Numbered from the stretch's first letter, positions 44,549 through 57,845 are shown. The stretch: DNA of 64,000 nucleotides from Thozetella sp. PMI_491 (GCA_021432635.1 MU270086.1:124001-188000), one strand, 5' to 3'. Numbers and translations are program-made. The notes: generated by a model not told the origin, from the letters alone.

Positions 44549-47094
44549 GATGAAGGATGTATTCCGAGACGCCGGCGCGAGGCGCCCGGTGGCTGCAACG
44601 CAATCTCGAGCCCAATCGCGGGCAGCGGAGGCGAGTGGAGAGCAACGGAGGGTAAGTGACACGTGGGTAGCACAAGCGCGCGAGAGTGAGTCTGGCAATG
44701 CCCGTTTTGCCAGGACCCGAAGTGCAGCAATCACGGAGACAATGCTTGGGATGGAGGTCCTTTCGCGAAAAGCTCCACTAGCCAGTCGCCGCGGTCCTTC
44801 AAGCTCGAAAACTCGCCTGATTGTGGTGCAGCGGAGCCGATGATCAGCCGGCCAAAGGCATCCACCTCGACGTCACCACCTGTTAGACGTCGGGCGTTCG
44901 GGCGACGTAGGGCAGAGTGGCAGACATGGCAGGGCAAGGATGAGATGGATGAATAAGCCCGATGAGGTCACGCATCTAGACCTTGCTCGGAGGGGCCGGG
45001 CCTCGAACGAACAACCCAAAGCTCCAAGTCCAGCCCAGCCAGACCGGGCAGCCCACCCCCTCGCTGCGGACGGGTCTACCCTCCCCGCCTGGGGGGGGAG
45101 GGCCTAGTTGCGTGGCACAGATTGCACAGATGCTAGCTAGCCCTTCATTCCTTTGAACCAAAAAGGCCCTAGGATTCCTGTGGATGGGCGGCTTAAGCGC
45201 CCAAGTTCCTATGAGAGCCGGCCCATTGTGGGTACGTGTGGTTCATGTCCGAGACAAGACAGGCAGCCCGTCCTGATGCAAGTGATGTCGGGAGAACCAA
45301 AATCACAAACCGAGGTCTCATAAGGGTCTGTTTGGTAGTAAACGCACTTAGCGATCGCCAGACGCCAGATTACTGCAACTATCCAAGTCCTAGAGTCCTG
45401 GGGCAAGACCTGCAGAATGCTGAACAAAAACCGCTGCGCTGTACGAGCAAGGCGCGGGATTGGATGAGACCTCCCGAAAATGAGGCTGCAAGCGAGGACC
45501 GTGCCTTGCTCTTGGTTTGGCGCAGCCCCTGGAAGTCAAAACAGCCGGCCTGCGTTTTTGGGCTCGGCAGGCTCTAGAAGGCTTGGGACGCTTTGTACTG
45601 TGTGACCAGCGCAGTCTTGGTAGTATTAGGTCCTGTATGTGTTCACGCAGCTATGCCGCTTGGCCTCGTGCCCCCATCTTGAGCAGCTGTACTCTGTAAG
45701 GTGCAGGGCGGGAGAGAAAAAAAAAGGGGGGGGCTCGTACCGATTTGGAAGGGCAGCGATTTGCCTTCCGGTTGGTCACAAGGCGGAGGGCGCGTGGTAC
45801 CCGCTGGCCCTGGCCCTGNNNNNNNNNNNNNNNNNNNNNNNNNNNNNNNNNNNNNNNNNNNNNNNNNNNNNNNNNNNNNNNNNNNNNNNNNNNNNNNNNN
45901 NNNNNNNNNNNNNGGGGGGGGGGGGGGGCAGTTGGCAGCTACGGCCGAAAAGGCGGCAGCGTGTGAGCTCTTCCCGCCTTCCGGCCGAGTGTGCAGGACC
46001 AAGACCCGAAGAGGTTGATCGACCAGGCCGCGCGGGCGACGCAGAGGCAGTCGCCACGATGATTCGGGACCGACGCCGAGCTCACAGCGGCAGCTCGTGG
46101 CAGCGACGGGGTTGGATGGGAAGAACAGGAACAGAGCCGCGGCACAGGGCCCGCAAGGGGAGGCTGCCGGCGGTGACGCTGCGGCGCTGGTGCCCGCAAC
46201 CGAAAGCAACCAAAGAAGGATGCCACGGACGACCACGGACATCACAGACGACTGACCGCCAGAGGCGCCCGGCGTCGCGTAGAGCAAATAAAAACCACCC
46301 GTCGGCCGTGGCACGCATGAGGGCCGGCAGACACTTTGTAAGACAGACAGTCCTACGGCCTGGCGTCCTGGCACGGTAGGTCGCAGGCTCGTAGGCTCGC
46401 AGCTGGACCACCCATTCCGCGAGGTGTGAATGTCGTAGGACCCCGGATCAGTCGCGAACCAACGGCTCCTTTGTGACCCTTTTGTGGGCGAGGCCCCTGT
46501 CCGAACGAGCGCAGGTAACAATGACGGGCCAGAATGCCCCACCCCGTCTCGCCTGAACACCCCCCTCCCAGCCCAAGTTTCGGGGGGCGGCTGCTTCGAG
46601 GGGGCTGCGGGAACGGAAAGCGTGCTGCATTGCCCACAGGGAAGGCCGCACCCAGAACCTCCAAACCTACAGCCGCGCGCAGAGAACCGTGACGGTTTCC
46701 TCCTTCTCCTCCCCCGTCTCAATACATTCCATTTCCTAGCATCGCCAGCGCCCGCCTCCCATCCCGGCGACTCCTTTTTTTTATTGTATTCAGCACGAGG
46801 CGGACGCGGCCGCCTCTGCTTCGATCCTGGCCACCGGCGGTACCCCTCCTCCAATCAGAGAAACTATTTTTGGTTGGGCACGCTTCTGCCCCCCTCCTCC
46901 GTGCTGGCCCCCCCCCCTGCGTAGTGAATCAACCCCCGGGCCTCGTGGTGAGCGGACCGGCGCCAACTCATAACCGGAACTTCTCGATCTCCCAACCTTC
47001 TCACTCAGCATCGTCATCTTCCCCTCCCGCCTCCCGCGTCGACCCGTCGAAGGCCACGCCGCCCGCCTGGCAATAGAGAACCGAGGGGGACAAA
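44549..47094. other. Region between divergent Aim18-like and GRR1 genes
   Basis: 2.5 kb containing the promoters of both genes, the assembly gap at 45819-45913 and flanking G-rich sequence. Long ORFs that bridge the gap are artefacts of unread bases. Nothing else recognised; the distance to the GRR1 ATG leaves room for a long 5' leader. Confidence 0.5.
45819..45913. other. Assembly gap, 95 N
   Basis: 95 unknown bases, immediately followed by 15 G (45914-45928); a run of 8 G lies 90 bp before it. The gap most likely marks a G-rich stretch that could not be read through; its true length is unknown. Confidence 0.98.
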
Positions 47095-49667
47095 ATGAGG
47101 CAACGAGCTTCGCTCGACATGATCGCCGACGACCGAGCCGGCCTGACGCCGGCGCCCCGAGATGACAATGACGCCGACCCGATGGTCCAATCTCAAGAGG
47201 ACTCGCGATCGACGTCGTCAACCAGCTCGCCGGCCCCGGCCGACAACGAAGAATCCGACTTCTTTCTAGGCGCCAACGACTCGCAGTCGTCGCTCGGCGT
47301 TCCGAACCTCCAGGACATACAAGTCGAGGACGAGTGCCTGCCACCCGTCAACCGCCTCCCGAACGAGATCTTGATCAGCGTCTTCGCAAAGCTGAGCTCC
47401 TCTTCCGACATCCTCCACGTCATGCTCACCTGCAAGCGATGGGCCCGGAACGCTGTTGACATTCTCTGGCACCGCCCGGCCTGCTCGACGTGGGACAAGC
47501 ATGCTTCCATCTGCCAGACCCTCGGCCAGGAGAGTCCCTACTTCGCCTACCGCGAGTTCATCAAGCGCCTTAACCTGGCGTCTCTGGCCGACAAGGTCAA
47601 TGACGGCAGCGTCATGCCTCTGTCGGTCTGCACCCGCGTGGAGCGCCTGACCCTGACAGGATGCAAAGGCTTGACCGACTCCGGCCTCATCGCTCTCGTG
47701 CAGAACAGCACCCACCTTCTCGCCCTCGACATTTCCTTGGATGAGCAAATCACGGAAGCCTCGATCTATGCCATCGCTGAAAACTGCCAAAGGCTGCAGG
47801 GCCTCAACATCTCGGGCTGCAACAAGATCTCCAACGAGAGCATGGTCAAGCTCGCTGAGACTTGCAGATACATCAAGCGGGTAGGTCGTCCATCATTCTG
47901 TGCGAGCCCTGCGGGGGGTATTGCCTCCGTCCAAAATTTGGACCTGGCGACTTCGCCGGCCGCCTTTAACTATTTTGTTTCGCGTGCTAAACTTGCCTCC
48001 CCTGCATAGCTCAAGTTGAACGACTGCAACCAGCTAACCGACGACGGCATCCTCGCCTTCGCCCAGCATTGCCCGAACATCCTCGAGATCGATCTCCACC
48101 AGTGCCGCCTCGTCGGCAATGACCCCGTCACGTCGCTTCTGGCTAAGGGCCAGGCCCTGCGAGAGCTGCGCCTGGCCCACTGTGAGCTCGTCGACGACTC
48201 AGCCTTCCTCTCGCTGCCCCTGGGTCGGAGCTACGAGCACCTACGGATCTTGGATCTCACGTCGTGCGTACGCCTGACCGACCGTGCCGTTGAGAAGATT
48301 ATCGATGTTGCCCCGAGGCTGCGCAATCTTGTGCTCGCCAAATGCCGGAACATCACTGACGCCGCGGTTTATGCCATCTCGCGGCTCGGCAAGAATCTGC
48401 ACTACGTCCACCTCGGCCACTGCGGCCAGATCACCGACGACGCTGTCAAGCGGTTGGTCCAGTGCTGCAACCGCATCCGCTACATCGACCTGGGCTGCTG
48501 TGTGCATCTGACCGATGACTCAGTCACGCGGCTTGCCCAGCTGCCCAAGCTCAAGAGGATCGGCCTTGTGAAATGCGCCAACATTACGGACGACAGTGTC
48601 TACGCCCTCGCCCGTGCCAACACGCACCGGGTTCGCTCTAGGAAGGACGGCACGAGCGGCGAGAACACCTACTATCCAAGCCACAGCAGCCTGGAGAGGG
48701 TCCATCTTAGCTACTGTACCAATCTCACGCTGAAGGTAACTCGAGCAACCTCCCAGCAAGCCCCTCATATTAGTCACCCGTACTAACCATCATCGGCAGA
48801 GTATCATGCGACTGCTCAACTCATGCCCCCGGCTGACCCATCTGAGCCTTACTGGTGTGCAAGCGTTTCTGCGGGAAGACCTCGACCAGTTCTGCCGAGA
48901 CGCACCTCCAGGTATGGCAAATATCAACTGTCCTAGTTGGACTCCCTCATTGAGTATACTTGGTCGCTAACACGATGTCCATAGAATTTACCGAGCACCA
49001 GCGGTCTGTTTTCTGCGTGTTTTCCGGCCAGGGAGTCGTGAACCTACGCAAATACCTAAACTACGAGCCCATCTTTGCAACCCTGCGCGATGCGCACCCG
49101 ACCCGCCCCGCGCAACCACCGCCACACCAACCGAATCCCACCCATTTCGATGGTGGATTCGACGACGCGGATGGAGACGCCGTTGACGACGACGACGGCC
49201 TCGAGGATGAGATGGTCGTAGATCCGCAACACCCTCCCCCACCTCCGCCCCCTCCGCATGCCCCGGTCGACCCGGGCCTCGGATCCGGGCCAGAGCTGGC
49301 GCACTCGTCCCCGCCCGCTGATCTTCTGTCGACGAATCCCTTCGCCTATGTTCAGGGTCATCCGCCCTACGTACCTCAACACTTTGGTGTGGCCACCAAC
49401 GCTCAGACCATTCCATCACATCCGCACGACGATGACTTCCTTGTTGATGACGCGGATGCTCCATCCGCCCCGGCGAGCACAGTAACCTTGGTAGGATCGA
49501 ATCACGGCGGTGCCGCCTCAACGGCCAGCGTCCCCTACCAGACGTTGCAACCTGGCGCGGCGGGCAACCCGAACGGGGCGTCGGCCTCGTCGGCGAATAC
49601 AGCTGATACCTCGCCGACCCCGGACGCAGGAAGCAGAACCCCCAGCCCGCATCCCGGCGGCGCGTAA
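47095..49667 (+). CDS. GRR1: Grr1-type F-box/leucine-rich-repeat protein (SCF substrate receptor)
   Basis: Four exons, join(47095..47880,48010..48735,48800..48911,48985..49667), 768 aa. An acidic, Ser-rich N-terminus precedes the F-box (VNRLPNEILISVFAKLSSSS to LTCKRWARNAVDILWHRP, about residues 83-126). About a dozen cysteine-containing leucine-rich repeats follow (for example LTLTGCKGLTDSGLIALVQ; LNISGCNKISNESMVKLAE; LVLAKCRNITDAAVYAIS). After EFTEHQRSVFCVFSGQGV the C-terminus becomes acidic and proline-rich, with a run of eight prolines. This is the Grr1/FBXL architecture: the F-box binds Skp1 and the LRR face recruits phosphorylated substrates, linking nutrients to ubiquitination of cyclins and metabolic enzymes. 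Confidence 0.95.
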
Positions 49668-52550
49668 TGCCGGTCGTATGACAGATACCCCCCAACCATG
49701 ACAGATACCGCGATTCCCAGCCACTAGAGGCCCATCTCTCTCTTGTTTCCCCGCACCCGACAGGAATAGCGAGGCTCCTTCGGAGGTTAGAGTTTTAGTG
49801 CTTGCAGGCGTTTCATTCGCCCGGATTTGTTAGTTTTCGTGAGCATAAAAGGAGTGTTGAGGGAATGGACAAATTGATGGCATTGTTATTTATTATAGGT
49901 CGGCAAGTTAAGGTAGCATGCCCGGCAGGCGGACGGGCGGGCAGGAGGACAGGCAAGCCGGGAGACAGGCAGGCTGGCAGGACTTACTTGCGATAATGGC
50001 GTTGAGAGTCGTAGTCTAACTGAGTCTTTAGGCCGCTTGTGCCTTGTATAAACACGGACGTAGGTAGGAGGAGTCTAGCGAGCCACTGCATATCGAGAGG
50101 ACGCGACCTTTGGAGCTCTTGCTTTATATCCTTTTATCGAACCCAACTAGACATGCCTATCTGACCGAATCGCATGGAAGCAAGCCAATCAGATTGCCTT
50201 GACAATCCCGGTACCGTGTCCCAAGTGCCAGGATCCCTCTGGCTGCCATGTCTTGGCATCGGTGTAAGAGGTCTAGAAATAAGGATGGTTAAGCGAAGTG
50301 GGGCTTCTCAGGAGTGGTAAACAAAGTACCTAGATTGTATGCACCGAACTCAGAGGATGGCATGGGTGCTTACTGCATGTTGATTGCTCGACGCGCACAT
50401 TCTATCACGATATTACGATTTCTACTTTGAGTCTTGCTGCACCGTGCTGTATAGTGTCCCTCGGGGCCTTTCCCACGTCATAAACATTTAGGACAAATTT
50501 GCAATCAAATGTCATAAATTAGAAGATGTGGTAGGATAGACCAGTCCTTGTGACAGACGATGGCGTACACAGCCAGAATGTTAACAGGGTTCGACCCATG
50601 GCTACACTGAATATAGAAGACACATTCAGCTATGTATGTCAGTGTGACGGCCACTGTCTACCATACGGCACCATGGCACAGCACGTCCCTTTCGAAGATG
50701 AACTTTGGACCTAAGCCGGACATAGATGGCTTGTTTATCTTATGTGTCTCGAAGTCGAATATGTACGATATAAACTCCAATTTTCAAACTTCGCTAGCGG
50801 TTAGAGCATGCCTCTTCTTTGGAGTCCTTCCTTTTGGATTCATAAGAGCTGGCTTGTTGACAGGGAAGAATGCTTTCCTTACAGCCACATGAGCAACAAC
50901 AGTAGCTCATATCCACTTGGAAGATGAGGTAGAAGGACTTGAAAGGTGTGACTGCAGGCCTTAAACTCTGGCCCCCGCGTTTTGATACACATGATTTCCT
51001 GTTGCTACGCGGTTGAACTCAGGGGGGTTGTTGAATTTTCCACGAACCACGAAATTGCTGTTGTTAAAATGGTTAGACAGGAATCACTCGGAGGCCTGTT
51101 TGGAAAGGAATAAAGGTTGGCAACCCGATATGAACTCCTGCTGCAAGAATGGTGGAGGTACGACAGCGAGCGCGTAGAACAAGCCGGAGAAGCCAGACAG
51201 CAGGTCGGTCTCTCTCATGATATTTCCGAGCTTCTTCTGACGTCCGGAGGAATTTCAAAGTGCTGGAAGCCGAGTCTACCGCGATGGAAGCAGTCATCAG
51301 CGCCAATCACGATGGAAACACACTCTGGGAGACATCACTGCATCCCGCGAGATTCTCTTAACTTATAGTTCCCACGAGCAGGGTCACCGCTATCCCTTGA
51401 GAAACGGAGCAGGTCCGTTATCCAGGAACTCACTGGTCTGCCGCTACCGCTTATCGCGGGATCCGTGACAGCGAGAGACTGCGGCTGAGTGAGCGCAGAG
51501 ACAAATATTCCAGGCTCATTCTGGCCAACCGGGGTAACACGCCAGGAAATGGACCAGATATGGAAGCGCTACGGGAATCCGCCTGGCGGGTCGGACCTCA
51601 GACGCAGCTTCGGATGGACTACGGTGTTCTGGTCCTTCTCTCCACTGCGCAGGAGGAGAGCTAGACGAGAGTATGCTTCCTGCGAGGGCAGCAGTGTTGG
51701 GCGCACGACGACGCATCAGCAATGGTGTCTGAGTAAATAGAACCCCTAGGAACCCTGGCCACACAGGTTTGGGAAGGGCATGGGACTGGAGGTTGATGGG
51801 AGGCCTCAAATTCTCCCTACCTAAATTTGGCAAGTGCGGGCGGACAACGTGAAGGTGGATATGGCCCATCACACGCCAGACCTGTTCATTAATTCCCGCA
51901 GCTTTCTTGGACCATGCAAAGAAAATAAAACGAGCCGACGGTCGGAGGTGACACAGGGAGGATCGTGGGCTGGCTTGCCGTTTTGGGAGCCTCCGGTGGG
52001 TAGCCGGGTAGTCTTCATAGCCAAGCTTCACCGCAAGACAGACAGCAGTTGGCTGCTCCACGCGCACACAAATAGAGAGACCGGCAGTAGGTGGGGGGGG
52101 GCAAGGCTCGGTACTGTACGTAAAATTGTATGCAAAGCCGGGAGAAAGGGGCCAGCCAAGCCGTCACGGCGAGAGGCGAGGGAAGAGGTGACGAAGAGTT
52201 GGGGCGTGGGTGGTCCATCAGGATAACATGGCGGTTGCTAAGACATCTGGTAAGGAGCGGTGGCATATCGGGAGGAAAACAAGAACAGTACGCCAGAGCC
52301 AAGCCAGGAGAGGCATGTGGTGGCAGGGAAGGGTCCTCATGCACGTCGTAGCGCCTCTCGGAAGAGTTCCGGGAACCACCTTTCTCTCCCGCGTGTAGAA
52401 GACTGGCCCGAAAGAGGGGACAAGCATATTTCGGTGGTCGGTTGCGCCTCCCTCGGGGGGGTTCGAGAGACGAGGGCCGCCTGACGCCGCCCGGGCTGCA
52501 TGCGCCCTGCAAAAACCCCACAAAGAAATCGACTTCTAGCGCGGTTACAG

Positions 52551-52587
52551 CAGGGAGCTTGGGCGAGTCGGTGGCCCAAGCTCCCTG
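52551..52587. repeat. Perfect 14-bp inverted repeat with 9-nt loop
   Basis: Arms CAGGGAGCTTGGGC (52551-52564) and GCCCAAGCTCCCTG (52574-52587) are exactly complementary; the loop is GAGTCGGTG. Nine of the 14 pairs are G-C, so it would form a stable hairpin in RNA or single-stranded DNA. Confidence 0.9.
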
Positions 52588-53597
52588 GGGGCTGCCCCAA
52601 AATCGGGTTTGATCCAGGCTGCGGGGACCGCCCATCGTACCAACTAACAACATCTTACAGGGGTGGGATAGAAAAGGGGGGCGTGGCCTGGAGGCTGATC
52701 GTTTTTGTTGCTGATATCTCAACACCCAGACTCCACCCATCCGCCCGCTATGAGCGATTTTCGATATCGTGTTATGGCTCTACGATGCAGCGCCTCTGGA
52801 CTCGCATTTTGGCTGCTTCCAGGGCTGGCCCAGGGCCGGTGATGCAGTCGGCGCGACCCCTGACCGCGTTTTGACCAGATGGATTCCCTCTCCTGCCTCC
52901 CTCCCCGCTGGCTATGAGGGATTTTTTTTCTCTATTCGTGCTGCTTGGCCGTTTTTTCTCTGGCACTCCCCGAAACAGGATTTCTAGCAAGATTGCCAGA
53001 GATGGCTCAGCACAGCCTCTCTCTCTCTCTCCGCCGGCTGCGAGCCGACGCCAATAGCGTCCCTCCGTATGGTGTAAACTCTCTCGGCAGTCTAAGTCGT
53101 CCTGCGCTCCACTCCTTAGTTACGAGCTGCGAGCACCTGGTCCAGGCGACGACGTAAAGGAAGTACTCGTTGGCTGTAGACGCGCCCAAACAAAACATGG
53201 ACGATCTAACCCCCTATTTGCCGGCGCCCCCCCTTCACGTGTTTGCCTGCGCCTGCGTTCGGCATGGTCAGAACGTTTAGACCAAACGGTTCCCATGCCT
53301 TGAACCCGCCCCCGGCGTTTTCTCCCTGACGGTATCACTTTCTAGCAGAACGTCCGTCACGGCTGCTAGCCGTCCTTTTGGCTCGTAAAATTGTCTTCAT
53401 GACTCCGTCTGCAGTGGCTGTCCATCTGGGTCCTAGCCTGCGTGATTTCCTGCCTGCTCTGGTGCGACAGTCCCGCTGGATGCGATGGTCTAAATTAGAA
53501 CGGATCTATAGGAGGATCGTAGTCTACCTCCCCTGGCTTGTGGGATCCTCTAGTACGCCGATTTTTTGGGTTGCCGCGGGAAGAGTACGTTCCTGTT

Positions 53598-53632
53598 GTG
53601 TGCGTGTGTGTGTGTAACCCCCCCCCCCCCCC
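53598..53632. repeat. TG microsatellite followed by poly-C
   Basis: A short TG-rich repeat (about 53598-53615) is followed by AA and 15 C (53618-53632), about 200 bp upstream of the ATPase ATG. Confidence 0.8.
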
Positions 53633-53677
53633 TTTGTACCCTATGTGATTACCAGTATCCGCCCGCCTTGCCTCCTC

Positions 53678-53685
53678 TATAAGAG
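53678..53685 (+). promoter_or_regulatory. TATA-box candidate for the P-type ATPase
   Basis: TATAAGAG about 150 bp upstream of the ATG at 53833, followed by a pyrimidine-rich tract (about 53737-53775), an arrangement seen at well-expressed fungal promoters. Confidence 0.5.
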
Positions 53686-53832
53686 CAACGCAGGCTCTGT
53701 GGCCCTGTTCGCATCTCCCAGCATCAGGTCTACTATCCCGCTCCCCCCTTCTCCTCCATCCTCTCTGGCTCTGCCTATTGCCCTCCTATTATTTGAGTAT
53801 CAGCACCTTCGTGTTAATCCCCAGCCTCTGCG

Positions 53833-56800
53833 ATGGAGGAAATTTCAAAGGCGGACGACCCCGACGTCAACCAAACGGCGTCAGGTATTCGTTGGCAGAA
53901 GGGCGAAGAAGAGGCTGGTCAGCCTGTCCGCCCTACGCTGCGCCGGGGCAAGTCGACCGGGTCACTTTCGATCAGCAGCGCACGCTCTGCCGCTGTGGTT
54001 GACCCGTCAGCCGCTCTCCCGATCCAATACAGGACTCTGTAAGTCGACATGTTGCTCCTGATACGATGGTCTCTATGTGAGATGCCCCCAATGCCACATC
54101 GTGTGTTGTTTGGGTCATGCTTCGTTGTGGGAGTTTGTGCTGTCATAACAGGTCCGCTATTAACACGTTATGGACCAGATCCATCGACATCGATGACTAC
54201 AATCGCAAGGAGGAGCTGAACAAAAAGTCAAAAAATGGAGCAGCTACAGGTATTATTCTATAGCGTCTATTATTTGACCTAGTGCGTGGCTAACATATCT
54301 CTCCCGACAGATCTTGCCGACCTCGAGTGGCACACTCTCCCTGTCGATGAAGTAATCCGTCGTCTCTCCTCCTCGACCGACCAGGGTCTCTCCCGCGAGC
54401 AGGCCACGCGCCGCATCGGTGAGTATGGCAAGAACGCACCGGCGAAGCCAGAAACCCACCACGTCAAGAAGATACTCAGCTACTTCTTCGTCGGCTTCGG
54501 CCCCATCCTCCTCGTCGGCTGCATCCTCGTCTTTGTCTCATGGAAGCCCCTTGGCCAGCCGCCGGCGCCGGCCAACCTTGCGCTCGCGATCGTCTTGCTC
54601 TTTGTCTTCTTCCTACAAGCCGCCTTCAACATGTGGCAGGACTGGTCGTCGTCCCGCGTCATGGCCTCCATCAAGACCATGCTTCCGGATGAATGTCTAC
54701 TCATCCGGGACGGCGTCCAGGTCTCATCCATGGCTGCCGACATTGTTCCTGGCGACATCCTCATCATCAAGGCCGGCAATAAGCTCCCTGCCGACGTTCG
54801 CTTCATCGAGGTCTCATCGGATGCCAAATTTGATCGAGCTATCCTGACTGGTAAGTCGAGTCCTGTCCGAGAACGCGCCTACTTCGTGCGACTTGGCTGA
54901 CCCTGGTGCCCCTGAAAAGGCGAATCGGTTCCATTGGCTGCGACGGTCGAGTCAACAGACAACAACTATCTCGAGACAAAATGCATCGGACTCCAGGGCA
55001 CACATTGCGCCTCTGGCACCTGCACCGGAATTGTCGTTGCTACTGGCCCTCGGACTGTTTTCGGTCGCATCGCTAAGCTCACCAATGAACCTCGGAAGGG
55101 GCTGACAACGCTGGAGCGCGAAGTGTTGAACTTTGTCTATGTCATCTGCTCCATCATGCTTGCCATGATCATCCTCGTCATCATCTTGTGGTTTGTCCCC
55201 TCTCATTCACCACCTTTACAGCAGATGATTCAAATCTGCATTAGAAACGAGGTTGCGTAGCTTACTTTTGAATCTACTAGGGCCGCTTGGCTTAGAAAAG
55301 ACCATCCCGACTGGATCAATGTGCCGACACTGATCGTGGACTGTGTCTCCGTTGCTATTGCCTTCATCCCCGAGGGGCTCCCAGTCGCTCTCACAGCCAG
55401 TCTGACCATCAGCGCCAATATGCTGCGCAAGAACAAGGTCCTCTGCAAGTCTCTGAAGACAGTCGAGACGCTTGGAACCGTCTCGGTCATCTGCTCGGAT
55501 AAGACAGGCACGCTGACGGAGGTTTGTTCGCATTTTCTCGTCTTGCTTTAGGGTATATTCTGACACGCAGTAATTAGAACAAGATGGTCGTCAAGGAGTG
55601 CACCGTTGGTCTCCAGAGAATGAGTGCCGAGGAAGCGAACGACCTTCTCATCGCCGACGGCGAGACATCACCCGACATCCGCAGCAATGCCGTAGACCAA
55701 TTGCACACCATCGCCGGACTCTGCAATGCTGGCGAGTTTGACGCTGCCACGAGAAATCTCCCGCTCGCCGACAGGAAGATTCACGGTGATGCCACGGACC
55801 AGGCCATTCTCCGGTTCGCCGAGGGTCTCGGTTTCATTGCGGAGCTCAAGCGCTGCTGGAATACCAAATACAACCTGGCCTTCAACAGCAAGAACAAATT
55901 CATGATCCGCGTCTTAGGCCTCAGCAACCGGGCCGGTCTCTCGACCGCTGTGCCTAACGGGACCGCCGCCATCTTTGAGCCGGGTGATATGTAAGTGTAG
56001 CACCAACCCAGTTATCTCTGGTGTAAGCGGTGGAGTACCGGAGGCTGACTCGTTCCAGGCTGCTGACCATCAAGGGTGCGCCCGAGATCCTTTTGGATCG
56101 ATGTGCCAACTACACCAGCCCGGCCGGGGTCTCGCTGACATTAACCCCCGAAGCCAAGGCCAAGGTTGAAGCGATCAAGAACGAATGGTCTGCACAAGGC
56201 CGCCGGGTGCTGCTCCTTGCACACAAGGTTATCTCTAGATCCGCCGTGCTATCATCGCCGTCGTCCTCTGAGTTCGAGACCGCCATGTTCAACCAGGCGA
56301 GGACTGGCCTTACACTGGTCGGCCTAGTGGCTATAGTTGACCCTCCCCGCCGTGAGATTCCCGAGGTCATCCGTACCCTGAGGGGTGCCGGGATCCGCAT
56401 CTTCATGGTATGCCCCTCATCGCATTCCTCCCCAAGACGGGCTATTTGGATTCTGAACATGAAATCTCGCTGTATAGGTCACCGGGGACTTTGCCCTGAC
56501 CGCCCAAGCTATCGCTTCGGAATGCGGAATCATCACCAACCCCGCCACCGAAGTTGGTACTGTCGCGTCTCTCTCCCGCACAGGAGCTGATAGAACGACC
56601 GCGGAGGCCAAGGCGGTGCGCTTCGCTGGGCAGGATGCAGACTTCCTGGCCCCAACCTCTATAGTCTTGACCGGATCTGATCTTATGTCACTCAACGAGA
56701 GCCAGTGGGACCAGCTCGTCAACGACTACACCGAGGTCGTCTTCGCGCGCACGACGCCCGAGCAGAAGCTTCGCATCGTGCGCGAGCTCCAGGCCCGCGG

Positions 56801-57845
56801 CAACGTCGTGGGCATGACCGGCGACGGCGTCAACGACGCCCCGGCCCTCCGTGCCGCCGACATCGGCATCGCAATCGGCGGCGGGAGCGACATCGCCGTG
56901 GAAGCCGCCGACATGGTGCTCCTGGAGTCCTTCTCCAGCGTCGTCGAGGCGGTGCGGTTCGGCCGCATGATGTTCGATAACCTCAAAAAGACGATCGCAT
57001 ATCTGCTACCGGCTGGTTCCTTCTCCGAGTTCTGGCCCGTCATGACCAACGTGCTCTTTGGCCTGCCGCAGGTCCTCTCTAGTTTCCTCATGATCATCAT
57101 CTGGTAAGCTCGCGTCCTACCTCGTCAGACATACCTTGTGGATATCCTTCTGACGTATTCACTAGCTGCTTCACCGACTGTCTTGCCGCCACCGCCCTCG
57201 CCTACGAGGCCCCGGAGGCTGATGTGCTCTCCCGACCTCCCCGCAAGGTCGGGACGGACCGCCTTGTCGACTGGAAGCTCATTGTGCAGAGCTACGGCTT
57301 CCTTGGCGTCCTCGAGACCCTCGCCTCGTTTGCCATGTCGTACTGGTACCTGGAGCGCAAGGGCATCCCTTTCAGCGTCTTGTGGTTCTCCTTCGGCTCG
57401 ATTCCGGACGACGTTGACCCGGATTACTATGCCCAGCAGCTCAATGTGGCCAGCTCCATCTACTTCGTGACCCTGGTTGTAATGTAAGTCCTCTCGCGGC
57501 GGACTTGGAGTCCCTGAATCTGGTGGAGCTAATCACTCGCGTAGGCAATGGTTCAACCTGCTCGCAGTCCGCACGCGACGCCTGTCCATCATCCAACACC
57601 CCCCACTCTTCAACAAGACAACCAAAAACCTTTGGCTCTTCCCGTCTATGCTTTTCGCTCTCGTTATGGCCTTCTTCTGGCTTTACATTCCTGCACTGCA
57701 GGACGTCCTTGCCACTGCCCAGGTTCCTGTCGAGCACTGGTTTCTCCCCATGGCCTTCGGCATGGGCATCTTGCTCCTCGACGAGGCACGGAAGTTTGGC
57801 GTGAGGCGGTGGCCGAAGGGCATGGTCGCGAGTTTAGCCTGGTGA
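53833..57845 (+). CDS. P-type cation ATPase of Na,K-ATPase (type IIC-like) group
   Basis: Ten exons, join(53833..54038,54152..54249,54311..54850,54920..55190,55281..55521,55578..55990,56059..56407,56478..57103,57166..57483,57545..57845), 1120 aa. A soluble N-terminus leads to the cation-ATPase N domain (LEWHTLPVDEVIRRLSSS). The A-domain TGES loop is interrupted by an intron and restored by splicing (about residues 281-284). The M4 motif is AFIPEGLPVALTASLTI; the phosphorylation site is CSDKTGTLTE (Asp445); KGAPEILLDRC and TGDGVNDAPAL (about 820-830) mark the N and P domains. Four to six further membrane segments follow. Sequence pattern is closest to animal Na,K-ATPase alpha and its fungal relatives. 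In M6, where the animal enzyme has two Asp, only the second is evident (CCFTDCLA). Probably a Na+ or K+ pump at the plasma membrane; ion specificity is unproven. Confidence 0.92.

Larger units (their letters stand above)
49668..53832. other. Long gene-poor spacer
   Basis: 4.2 kb between GRR1 and the P-type ATPase, both on the plus strand. I find no supportable gene: the longest ORF (52015-52740, minus) has the Ser/Pro/Arg/Cys-rich composition of chance. Contents noted: an imperfect GGCAGGC/GGCGGGC-type repeat near 49920-49980, an AT-richer stretch at 50330-51060, a perfect hairpin at 52551-52587, a short TG repeat with a C run at 53598-53632, and the ATPase promoter. Confidence 0.55.

Noticed and set aside
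45643..46854. Long ORFs crossing the N gap on both strands
   Set aside because: The frame is only open because unknown bases are read through; no protein resemblance outside the gap.
46868..47344. Minus-strand ORF over the GRR1 start
   Set aside because: Antisense shadow of the GRR1 N-terminus.
52015..52740. 241-codon minus-strand ORF in the GRR1-ATPase spacer
   Set aside because: Composition of a chance ORF, no motif, no intron signals, and it contains the hairpin.
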